Shown here piece after piece: positions 54,897-63,025 of a stretch of 64,000 nucleotides of DNA. Numbering within the stretch: position 1 is the stretch's first letter; every line of letters begins with the position of its first letter. The notes below the pieces were generated by a model. The model did no database searches, was not told the DNA's origin, and worked only from the letters and a program-made list of their open reading frames with translations. The position numbers and the translations under genes were made by a program. Origin of the DNA: Pseudomonas triticifolii (GTDB taxonomy: Bacteria; Pseudomonadota; Gammaproteobacteria; Pseudomonadales; Pseudomonadaceae); the NCBI RefSeq assembly GCF_014358015.1, contig NZ_JACONV010000002.1, positions 310,001 through 374,000 on the forward strand, in the 5' to 3' direction.

Positions 54897-55844
54897 ATGG
54901 ATGCCAACCACCTGCTCGACCCGGCCTACGCCGTTTTCCTCGACGAGCCTTCCAGCGTCTGGACACTCGATAATCTTCCAGCCATCAGGCATCGCGTTGA
55001 AGCCGCCTGGAAACAGCCTGAGGAAGCGAGGCATGAGCAGCACTGGACACGTAAGGATCACATCCGGCTGTGCGTCTATCGCCCGGCACACAAACTCAAT
55101 CCTGCACAAAAACTCGCCACACTTCTGTACATCCACGGCGGAGGCTTCGTGCTGGGCAGCCCGGAGATGGCCGACGATTATCTGGCCGATCTGGCCAACG
55201 AGCTGAACGTCCTGATCGTGGCCGTCGATTATCGACTCGCTCCCGAGCACACTTTTCCCACGCCGCTGAACGACTGCTACGCAGCATTGGCCTGGCTCTT
55301 CAACGAAGGCCTGGCACTCGGCGTGGATACGGAAAAGGTAATGGTCATGGGCCACAGCGCAGGTGGTGGCCTGGCTGCTGCTGTTTCGATCATGGCGCGG
55401 GACAGAAACGAGTATCGGCTGGCAGGGCTGTTGATGGTCTATCCGATGCTGGACCACCGCACCGGCTCGGCCACCTCGCCAGAAGACAACCCGACCACCG
55501 GAATCCTGAGCTGGACCCGCGAGGCAAACCGGTTCTGCGGGCAGTGCCTGCAAGGTACCTATGCACTGGACGATGACCGGATGGCGCTGTTTTCACCTTC
55601 ACGGGCCAAAGACCTGACCGACCTGCCACCGAGCTTCATCTGCGTCGGCGCGCTGGATCTGTTTCTCGAAGAAAACCTGGCCTTTGCACTCAAGCTTTCC
55701 AGGTCCGGCGTGCCGGTGGAATTGCACCTGTACCCCGGCGTGCCGCACATGTTCGATCACTATCCGGGCCGTCAGACCGATCAGCTCAAACAGGACATCA
55801 CGCGTGCCCTCGCCTGCCTGTGCACAGACAAGGGCACGCCATAG
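54897..55844 (+). CDS. Alpha/beta hydrolase, hormone-sensitive-lipase-like esterase
   Basis: A 315-aa serine hydrolase. Oxyanion-hole motif HGGGF near residues 78-82, nucleophile in GHSAGGGLA near 150-158, catalytic Asp in GALDLF and His in GVPHMFD near 284-290. Cytoplasmic, no signal peptide. Stands alone, convergent with hmp. Substrate is unknown. Confidence 0.88.
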   Translation: MDANHLLDPAYAVFLDEPSSVWTLDNLPAIRHRVEAAWKQPEEARHEQHWTRKDHIRLCVYRPAHKLNPAQKLATLLYIHGGGFVLGSPEMADDYLADLANELNVLIVAVDYRLAPEHTFPTPLNDCYAALAWLFNEGLALGVDTEKVMVMGHSAGGGLAAAVSIMARDRNEYRLAGLLMVYPMLDHRTGSATSPEDNPTTGILSWTREANRFCGQCLQGTYALDDDRMALFSPSRAKDLTDLPPSFICVGALDLFLEENLAFALKLSRSGVPVELHLYPGVPHMFDHYPGRQTDQLKQDITRALACLCTDKGTP

Positions 55845-55847
55845 CCG

Positions 55848-57032
55848 CTAGACCAGCGCTTCGGCCGGACCGAAGAACTCGTAATGGCTCTGTTCATCCG
55901 GAATACCCAGATCATGCAGCGCCCGCTTGATGAACGCCATGAACGGTTTGGGGCCGAGAAAGTAAGCCTCGACGTCCCGGTCCGCAGGCAGCCACTGTCG
56001 CAGATGCTCGACGGCAGGCAGGCCAACAACATGGGGTTGGGCAGGATCAGCAACCGTGTCGTTGTAGACCACATGGGCGCGGAACTGCGGATAGCCAGCC
56101 TGCCAGTCCTTGAGCACTTTCTGAAATGCATGCACCGCGGCATTGCGTGCGTAGTGAATGAACACCACATCTCTACCGCCAGCCGCCAACGCGGCTTCGG
56201 CCATCGCCAGGGTGGGCGTGATGCCGACACCACCACTGATCAACACCAGCGGCTTGCTGCCCTCGATAAGCGTGAACTCACCGGACGGCGGAAACAGCTC
56301 CAGCTCGTCCCCTGCCTCAACCTGATCATGCAAGTAATTGGAGGCCGCTCCGCCTACCTCTTTTTTGACGCTGATGCGATAGCCGATGCCTGTCGATGCG
56401 GCCGACAGCGAGTAGTTACGACGAATTTCCTGACCATTCACTAGCAGACGCAGGCCGATGTACTGACCGGCCTTGTGCGCAATAACCGGTTGACCGTCCA
56501 CGGGCTTGAGATAGAACGAGGTGATCTCGTCGCTTTCCGGTGTCTTCGTTTCCACCTTGAACGCACGCCCGCCACGCCATCCGCCTGGCGCTGCGGCGAT
56601 GCTTTCGTACACCTTTTGTTCGGCGCCGATAAGGATGTCAGCCAGTTGCTGATAGGCCGCGCCCCAGGCGGCGAGGACTTCGTCAGTGGCGGTTTCGGCA
56701 CCCAATACTTCGCGGATCGCCCGCAGCAGGCATGTTCCGACGATCGGGTAATGCTCAGGCAAAATCTGCAACGCCACATGCTTGTTGACGATCTGGCTGG
56801 CGAGCGGACCGAGGTTCTCCAGACGATCAATGTTGCGAGCGTACATCAGCACCGCGTTGGCCAGAGCGCGAGGCTGAGCACCGTTGGTCTGATTGGCCGG
56901 GTTGAACAGCGGGCGAACCTCCGGGTAGTCGCGCAGCATGATCTCGTAGAAGTGGGTCGTCAGAGCCTCGCCACCGACCTCAAGGATCGGAACGGTTGCT
57001 TTGACGATGTCACGTTGAATGTCGGTCAGCAT
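55848..57032 (-). CDS. hmp: Flavohemoglobin / nitric oxide dioxygenase
   Basis: A 394-aa Hmp that converts NO + O2 to nitrate using NAD(P)H. The N-terminal globin domain has proximal His in NKHVALQI (about residue 85) and Tyr/Gln distal pocket (THFYEIM, NQTNG). The FAD domain has RNYSLSAAS and GGVGITP is the NAD-binding part. Detoxifies host- or self-produced nitric oxide. It lies behind a sigma-54 promoter and a long palindrome, so is regulated by an NO-sensing enhancer-binding protein encoded elsewhere. Confidence 0.95.
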   Translation of the reverse strand: MLTDIQRDIVKATVPILEVGGEALTTHFYEIMLRDYPEVRPLFNPANQTNGAQPRALANAVLMYARNIDRLENLGPLASQIVNKHVALQILPEHYPIVGTCLLRAIREVLGAETATDEVLAAWGAAYQQLADILIGAEQKVYESIAAAPGGWRGGRAFKVETKTPESDEITSFYLKPVDGQPVIAHKAGQYIGLRLLVNGQEIRRNYSLSAASTGIGYRISVKKEVGGAASNYLHDQVEAGDELELFPPSGEFTLIEGSKPLVLISGGVGITPTLAMAEAALAAGGRDVVFIHYARNAAVHAFQKVLKDWQAGYPQFRAHVVYNDTVADPAQPHVVGLPAVEHLRQWLPADRDVEAYFLGPKPFMAFIKRALHDLGIPDEQSHYEFFGPAEALV

Positions 57033-57072
57033 GGGATAGCTCCAGAACGTTTGAAAATCGATACCTGGATAG

Positions 57073-57089
57073 AGCAACCCACGTGCCAA
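57073..57089 (-). promoter_or_regulatory. Sigma-54 promoter of hmp
   Basis: Minus strand TGGCACG-N4-TTGCT: GG at 57087-57086 and GC at 57075-57074, exactly 10 nt between, matching the RpoN consensus closely. About 40 bp ahead of the hmp ATG. Confidence 0.88.
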
Positions 57090-57124
57090 CAAAAAAACCC
57101 AATTAAATCAATGGCAAATGGATC

Positions 57125-57161
57125 AATAGAGTCAAAATGACAAGGTCATAATGACTCTATT
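57125..57161. promoter_or_regulatory. 37-bp near-perfect palindrome, likely enhancer for hmp
   Basis: AATAGAGTCA (57125-57134) and TGACTCTATT (57152-57161) are perfect 10-bp inverted arms. The spacer holds ATGAC-AAG-GTCAT, a second palindrome sharing the centre. It lies about 80 bp upstream of the predicted start site, where a NorR/FhpR-like activator would bind. Confidence 0.7.
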
Positions 57162-57267
57162 CAAGGTAAAGAGGTCATTAGGACCCGATCCTTCTCCTGA
57201 CTGCGTGCGCGAACGACTGAGCCCTTGATTCGGATCAGAATACGCTCACGTTTACGATCCAGACGGT

Positions 57268-57837
57268 TCAGCGCAGGTAAGCGGCCCAGGCTGACACCAG
57301 GAGCAACACCGCCATGCCCCTGTTCAACCACAGCAGGGCACGCGCGGATTTGAGCAAGCGTGCGGAACCCGCGCCCAACAGAGCCCAGCACGCCAGACAA
57401 GGCAGCGACACGAAGAAGAACACCAGCGCCAGATGGGTCACGGCCCCCTGACTGAACACACTGACGACCGCCAGCGCCATCATCCAGGTTTTGGGGTTGA
57501 CCACCTGCAAGCCCGCCGCGCCGACGAATCCAAGGCGCGGGCGGCTGTCATCGGGGCTTAGGGCGTTGGCCGGGCTGTTGAAGATTTTCCACGCCAGCCA
57601 GGTCAGCCAGCCGACGCCGATGGCCGCCATGACGGGTTGTACGGCCGGCACCTGCATCAACGAACGACCGACGCCGGTGCCCACCAGCAACACTAGCCCG
57701 GCGGCGCCTATGCAGGCACCGAAAATGATCGGCAGACTGGCTTTCAGACCGTAACGGGCGCTGTTGCTCAGCACCAGCAGATTGGTGGGGCCAGGGGTGA
57801 TCGACGCAACGAAAGCGAAAAGCACAAATGACAGCAT
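57268..57837 (-). CDS. LysE/RhtB-family amino-acid exporter
   Basis: A 189-aa inner-membrane exporter with six hydrophobic helices. N-terminal family motif ASITPGPTNLLVLSNSARYG, and NPKTWMMALAVV in the middle. 48 nt downstream of, and co-oriented with, the AraC gene, so probably co-regulated by it. Start ATG 57837; longer in-frame starts add a non-hydrophobic extension. Confidence 0.88.
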   Translation of the reverse strand: MLSFVLFAFVASITPGPTNLLVLSNSARYGLKASLPIIFGACIGAAGLVLLVGTGVGRSLMQVPAVQPVMAAIGVGWLTWLAWKIFNSPANALSPDDSRPRLGFVGAAGLQVVNPKTWMMALAVVSVFSQGAVTHLALVFFFVSLPCLACWALLGAGSARLLKSARALLWLNRGMAVLLLVSAWAAYLR

Positions 57838-57885
57838 GACCAGACTCCATAAGTAAGAGGCGTCATGCTTGCGCAACACGTAGCG

Positions 57886-58722
57886 TCAGTCTGGAAGGTC
57901 TGTGCAGCGTGTGCGATAGGCCGCAGGCGTCAGGCCGTAGGCGCGCAGGAACCAGCGGCCCAGATGACTCTGATCGGCAAACCCCAGATCGCTGGCGACG
58001 TCAACAGGCTGCGCCCCCCGGGCCAGAAGCCTGCGGGCCATGGACAGCCGCAACTGCACCAGATAGGCGTGAGGTGGCAGGCCGAAGGCAGCCTTGAAGG
58101 CGCGGGTCAGCCTGAAGCGGTCCACACCGCAGGCCAGCGCGAGTTCGTCCAGCCCCAGATCACGCCGAAAATGGGCGTGCAGATAATCCCTGGCACGCAA
58201 CGCGACCAAGGGCAGCCGAGGGTCATGCTCCTGCCTCGCTCGCCAGTGCACATGGGCGGTCAGCCGTTCGAGCAGACCATCGAGTGCACTCTGCCGGATG
58301 ATGCGCGACTCCTGGCCATGCAGCGCCGAAAATGCAAACACGATGGACTGGGCCAGCCGCGGGTCACGCACCAGCGTGCTGGCGAAACCCGGTTGAAAGT
58401 CCTGCGGCGCGTCTTCGAACAACGACGTCAGTTCACGGCTGATCCAGTGCGGATCCAGATACAGCATACGGTAGGTAAAACCATCGGCATCCGGCGCGTC
58501 GCCGTCATGGATCTCACCCGGTTCAAGCAGGAACACCTGGCCGGATGTACTGGCATGCCGCTGTCTGCGACAGTGAAACTGCTGCACACCCTGCTCCGTG
58601 ACGCCCACCAGATAACTGTCATGCCAATGCGGATCGTAGGCATGCCCACGAAAATGGGCGCGCAACGTCTCAATCCCGGTATCCCGGTCCTGAGCGAGGT
58701 CGATCCAGTTGGCTGACTTCAT
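57886..58722 (-). CDS. AraC-family transcriptional regulator
   Basis: A 278-aa regulator. The N-terminal cupin-like sensory domain (HDSYLVGVTEQGVQQFHCRR) is joined to a C-terminal double HTH (LDELALACGVDRFRLTRAFK, and VDVASDLGFADQSHLGRWFL). The same-strand LysE gene follows at once; such AraC-LysE pairs are common and the regulator probably controls the exporter. Confidence 0.9.
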   Translation of the reverse strand: MKSANWIDLAQDRDTGIETLRAHFRGHAYDPHWHDSYLVGVTEQGVQQFHCRRQRHASTSGQVFLLEPGEIHDGDAPDADGFTYRMLYLDPHWISRELTSLFEDAPQDFQPGFASTLVRDPRLAQSIVFAFSALHGQESRIIRQSALDGLLERLTAHVHWRARQEHDPRLPLVALRARDYLHAHFRRDLGLDELALACGVDRFRLTRAFKAAFGLPPHAYLVQLRLSMARRLLARGAQPVDVASDLGFADQSHLGRWFLRAYGLTPAAYRTRCTDLPD

Positions 58723-58939
58723 GAGTGGCTTGAATGGGCTGATGAGCGTGTCTGCTTTTATCGCGCGGCAGAGGCGTCAAGTCTAGAAGGTTTGTGCGCA
58801 GGCACGGGGTCGTCTATATTTGCGCCCGGCGCCTCCACGCCTCCATCCGCGGAAAGGGCTGCGCCCAGGACACTGCTTTACCCTCTTGTCACTACGACTC
58901 CCGACCTTCAAGCGGACAAGGTTTGTACAAGGAGATCGT

Positions 58940-60187
58940 ATGTCCAGCACCACTGCATTGAGGCCCCACGACGGCCGTATCAACCTTGAGCAGCAACGCA
59001 AGCGCGCCAAAGAGCTTCTGCAACGCCTGAAACGCGGGGCCGCGCCCGATCAACTTGCGCTGCTTGGCACGCGCGCGCAATCGTCCGCGCCAACGCTGTC
59101 CGACGCCCAATGGCTGATCGCCCGTGAGTTGGGTTTCAGCAGCTGGCCCAGCCTCAAGACCCATGTCGATGCCATCACGTTTGCCGCGCAGCACCCCGAC
59201 TTCGACGCCTGCGATGAAGCCCGGACCGTGCACTGGCGATGCGGCAACGACATTGCCCACAGCCTGCAACTGGCCGGCTTCAAAGGTGCCTTCCAGATGC
59301 TCAGCGACCCGATGTGCATGGGGCCGGTCCAGAATCTGCCTGACGAGCGCTACCAAGCGGTGCGCAGTCAGTTCATTCATGAAGCGTTCGGCATTCATCG
59401 CACCGACGCCGCGCGTCGCATGGCCGACGAATACAGCCGTCTCGAACAACTGAGCCGTGACCCGCACAGCGTGTTGTGGTGCGAAGCGGACGCCTACGAC
59501 CAGCTGTTTCTGATCAGGGCACTGGCGGGACTTGACCAACTGCCGCCAAGACTTGAGCTTATCGAAGTGGATCGTGTGCCTGGCGTAGAGCGCTTCATCG
59601 GTATAGGCCAATTGGCACCTGACGTGCTCGCCTGGCTATGGCCGCAGCGCAAACAGGTGACACAGGCCATGCTGGACTGCTCACGCCAGGCATGGCGGGC
59701 CTTTTGCGACGCCTCACCTGTCGCCCTCGCCGAACTGGCTCACGGGCCGCAATTGCCGCTGCCACTGCTGGCACCGGCACTGTTGCGACAGCTTCAGGAA
59801 CTGCCGGGCTGTCGAGACGGGTTATCGCTCACCGAACGCCTTTCGTTGCAGTACCTGCGTGAAGCAGGCGACGTGACATTCGGGCGCGTATTCGCCGAAC
59901 TGATGGACAGACGCGACCCCCTGCCGTTTCTGGGCGACATGATGTTTCATGCGTTGCTGCGGCCATTGATCGACGCACCTGCTGCACTGATCACTGAATC
60001 GGACACCCACCTGCCGTGGCCTCGCCGCACCTTGAGGATAACCGCGTTGGGCGAACGAATTCTCGACGCCCACGCCTACTGGCCAGACCATGCGCAGCAG
60101 TCACGCTGGGTGGGCGGCACCTGCATTCAACCAGGCCGGGCTCATTGGGCACTGGACGAGCAGTTGCGACCGGTATGGAACGGCTAG
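58940..60187 (+). CDS. DUF1835-domain protein
   Basis: A 415-aa protein. After a helical N-terminus (INLEQQRKRAKELLQRLKRG and a WLIARELGFSSWPSLKTHVD segment seen in many ankyrin-like proteins), the DUF1835 domain begins near residue 92 with VHWRCGNDIAHSLQLAGFKG and DPMCMGPVQNLPDE. The C-terminal part resembles DUF3658. ATG 58940 is chosen on AAGGAG 6 nt upstream. Function not established. Confidence 0.8.
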   Translation: MSSTTALRPHDGRINLEQQRKRAKELLQRLKRGAAPDQLALLGTRAQSSAPTLSDAQWLIARELGFSSWPSLKTHVDAITFAAQHPDFDACDEARTVHWRCGNDIAHSLQLAGFKGAFQMLSDPMCMGPVQNLPDERYQAVRSQFIHEAFGIHRTDAARRMADEYSRLEQLSRDPHSVLWCEADAYDQLFLIRALAGLDQLPPRLELIEVDRVPGVERFIGIGQLAPDVLAWLWPQRKQVTQAMLDCSRQAWRAFCDASPVALAELAHGPQLPLPLLAPALLRQLQELPGCRDGLSLTERLSLQYLREAGDVTFGRVFAELMDRRDPLPFLGDMMFHALLRPLIDAPAALITESDTHLPWPRRTLRITALGERILDAHAYWPDHAQQSRWVGGTCIQPGRAHWALDEQLRPVWNG

Positions 60188-60287
60188 ACGCAGAGCGCCG
60201 CGCACTGATAGACGTCAGCCTGCGCCAGACTCGACTCATGGTCGGGTCTTGCACCCTGGTACTTCCCAGACAAGCCGACAGCTTTCG

Positions 60288-60923
60288 TCAGGCGAGCGGT
60301 TTACGAAACAGAATGTCGACCGCAAACACGCCCAGCACGGTGCCGGAAATCCACCGTTGGGTGCGCATCGCCGACGGACGAAGGGTCAGGAATGTGCTGA
60401 CCTTCGAGGCAGCCAGAACGATGATGCCATTCACCGTCACGGCAATCACGATCTGTACCAGACCCATCTGAACGAACTGCTGGAAAGTCGAACCGGCGGC
60501 AGGGTCGATGAACTGAGGAATGAGCGCGGAGTACATCAGGGCGATTTTGGGGTTCAAGAGGTTCGTGACCAGGCCCATTGTGAACAGCCTGCGCGCTGAA
60601 TGAGGTGCAAGCTCACGCGCCTCGAAAGGGGAAGTCCCTTTCGGTTTCAACATGTTCCAGGCCAGATAGCCCAGATAGAACGCGCCCGCAATCCTGACGA
60701 CGTCATAGGCCATCGGCACTGCCTTGAATAGCGCAGCCAGACCCAATCCCGCCGCCAGCAGATAACACACGAAACCCAGCGCCACACCCGCCAGCGAAAT
60801 CAAGCCCGCCACCCGCCCCTGGGATATCGTTCGCGACGTCAGATACACCATGTTCGGGCCAGGTGTCAGCACCATACCTAGAGAGATGATGGCCACACCG
60901 GCCAGATTTTCCAACGCCATCAT
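60288..60923 (-). CDS. LysE/RhtB-family exporter
   Basis: A 211-aa membrane exporter. N-terminal motif LGMVLTPGPNMVYLTSRTIS and mid-protein FTMGLVTNLLNPKIALMYSA identify the homoserine/threonine exporter branch. ATG 60923 is best because AAGGAA is 7 nt upstream; ATG 60929 is too close to that site. Unrelated in operon terms to the other LysE gene. Confidence 0.88.
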   Translation of the reverse strand: MMALENLAGVAIISLGMVLTPGPNMVYLTSRTISQGRVAGLISLAGVALGFVCYLLAAGLGLAALFKAVPMAYDVVRIAGAFYLGYLAWNMLKPKGTSPFEARELAPHSARRLFTMGLVTNLLNPKIALMYSALIPQFIDPAAGSTFQQFVQMGLVQIVIAVTVNGIIVLAASKVSTFLTLRPSAMRTQRWISGTVLGVFAVDILFRKPLA

Positions 60924-61029
60924 AAGCATGTTCCTTCATTCAGAATTGGGTTAAAGCCGTGCCAGCCAGCACTGTCGCTGGCACATGAGTTGCCGATGGC
61001 TCTGCTGTCATCAGTCATATCGACTTCCG

Positions 61030-61327
61030 TCAAGTTTGCGCGCGCCATGACTCGGATAACTGTTCCAGAATAGCCCCGACATCGCGCACCAGCGCAGGCC
61101 GGTAGAAACTGCGCAGACGAAGGCGCGTAGCCATAACATCAGTAGGGATACTCAGCTCCACCATTGCACGGCGCATCTCGATGTTCCAACTGCCGCTCCC
61201 CCTGGATCAGATATTGAATGCCGATCAGCGAGGGTACCTTCCCCATTGCCACCTCAGCCTACAACGCCTGCGCCCCCCGCATTATCGCCCGGGCAGCCGC
61301 GGCCTCATCGGCGTAATAAACTCTCCC
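61030..61327 (-). pseudogene. Decayed coding remnant
   Basis: Translating the minus strand gives a protein-like run (RVYYADEAAAARAIMRGAQA, then an in-frame TAG, AEVAMGKVPSLIGIQYLIQG) that ends near 61180. After a frameshift it continues WNIEMRRAMVELSIPTDVMA up to LEQLSESWRAQT and stop at 61030-61032. Charged-hydrophobic periodicity suggests a former gene with one nonsense and one frameshift. I cannot name the family. Confidence 0.5.
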
Positions 61328-61329
61328 AT

Positions 61330-62200
61330 TACGGAGACACGACGCACTTTTTGGCCATCGATGGGCATGCAGCATCAAGAGCATCAACTCCCCGGTTGCG
61401 TTGAAACAGTGGCATGCACAGTTCGACCAAGGTATGCGTCACTCGGCAAAATTCAGTATTCCGTCTTTGGAGCATTTCTTTTTCCGGGGCGCACTGACTC
61501 TCTAGGCCACTCGTAAATCTGTACTTTAAACCGTCACGTTCAAACCATAACAACGCACCCTACTTTCGTGGGGACCGCTATTAGAGTGCACGACAGGCTA
61601 TTAGAATCAGCGTAACTCAAACGCCTTACGAACACCTGTTCGCACGAACGCCTGAAGCAGACTTGATTAATTCAGGAAGTATTTTTGCACGGCGTACGCA
61701 GTTGATCAGTGAGGCGTGCTTCATAGGGGTGCTGACAGCATCCATGCATTACATCGTCCTTTTAATACGTTCACTTCGCATCTGCGAAGGTTATTCAAGT
61801 GATGGATTCTATCCTTTGGATCCAAATTTTCAACCAATAATTCTGATTCACCGCTCTGTCCTATACCGATGAAACCGGAAAGCGTTTTATCAACGATAGG
61901 CAATGCAAGAAGCTTCCCCGCATAAATACTTGTCTATTAAGTCAACTTATTCACATGCCTTACATCATATAAACACTCATCCGTTCAAGTGCTCTGGCAT
62001 TTCTGGAACTGTCGATACCCCTTTCTTGCTCGCCACAATCAATCAACGAATGAACCCCGCGCACAACAGCACAAATGACGAAAATACAATTGGAAAAAAA
62101 ATTCTATTACCGGTATTAAGTGAACGGATTCTGCTCGCGGCATCCAGTGTGTCGGGCCTGAGTCCCTTCCTATCGACAGTTATCAAGCCTGAGGCTTTTT
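61330..62200. other. About 870-bp low-coding region before the carbonic anhydrase gene
   Basis: AT-rich, with short open frames on both strands but none with a good ribosome-binding site or recognisable motif. It carries the promoter of the carbonic anhydrase gene and possibly other relics of the pseudogene neighbour. No IS ends were identified. Confidence 0.5.
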
Positions 62201-62920
62201 ATGAATTCGTCCTTGTCCCGCCGCAAGATCCTTCAGGGTGCATGCTGCCTTCCGGTGGCAGCCGTGCTATTGGAAATGCCTTCCATCGCCCACGCCGCTT
62301 CGCCGACCTCACCCCGCACCAACATGACCGCTGATCAAGCGCTCAAAGCGCTGCGCGATGGCAACGATGCGTTCATGAAGGACGCCACCATCAACGTCGA
62401 ACGCAATCGCGATCGTCGTCTGGAAATCGCCAAAGGCCAGACACCTTTCTGCATCCTGATTTCCTGCTCCGACTCGCGCGTGCCGCCAGAGCTGCTGTTT
62501 GGCCGCGGTCTGGGTGAGCTGTTCATCGTGCGTAACGCAGGCAACACCGTCGACACCACAGCGCTGGGTTCGATCGAATATGGCGTCAGCCAGCTCGGCG
62601 TCCCGCTGGTCGTGGTCATGGGTCACGAGAAATGCGGGGCCGTCGCTGCCGCTGTTTCGGTGGTCGAGGACAACACAGTGTACCCGGGCGCTATCGGCCA
62701 GATGATCGAGCCGATCATTCCTGCCGTCCTGACGGCCAAAGGCAAGAAGAGCAAAAACCTGCTGGAAGATTCGGTCAAGAGCAACATACAGCGCACGGTG
62801 GCACGTCTGCGCTCGGCGTCCGAGCCAGCCCTGATGAACCCGATCAAGGAAGGCAAGGTCAAGGTCGTGGGCGCCTACTACAGCCTGGAAAACGGCAAGG
62901 TCGACTTTTTCGACGTCTGA
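62201..62920 (+). CDS. Tat-exported beta-carbonic anhydrase
   Basis: A 239-aa zinc enzyme that interconverts CO2 and bicarbonate. The N-terminus MNSSLSRRKILQGACCLPVA has a twin-arginine (SRRKIL) signal with cleavage near AHA. Catalytic core: CSDSR at 89-93 (zinc ligand C89, D91-R93 pair) and GHEKCGA with H142 and C145. Tat export puts it in the periplasm, unlike most beta-class enzymes in the cytoplasm. No gene partner. Confidence 0.9.
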   Translation: MNSSLSRRKILQGACCLPVAAVLLEMPSIAHAASPTSPRTNMTADQALKALRDGNDAFMKDATINVERNRDRRLEIAKGQTPFCILISCSDSRVPPELLFGRGLGELFIVRNAGNTVDTTALGSIEYGVSQLGVPLVVVMGHEKCGAVAAAVSVVEDNTVYPGAIGQMIEPIIPAVLTAKGKKSKNLLEDSVKSNIQRTVARLRSASEPALMNPIKEGKVKVVGAYYSLENGKVDFFDV

Positions 62921-63025
62921 TACTCGTCTGCCACAACGGTTGACGCGCCCGGACAGATTCAAGCGCATGGATTGCGCCACCCTCCTGGATGTGGCATTAG
63001 AAAAAGCCGCCAAAAGGAGCGTCGC

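Noticed and set aside
57033..57130. ANR/FNR box upstream of hmp
   Set aside because: TTGAT half-sites occur but no TTGAT-N4-ATCAA with correct spacing; the sigma-54 element is far stronger.
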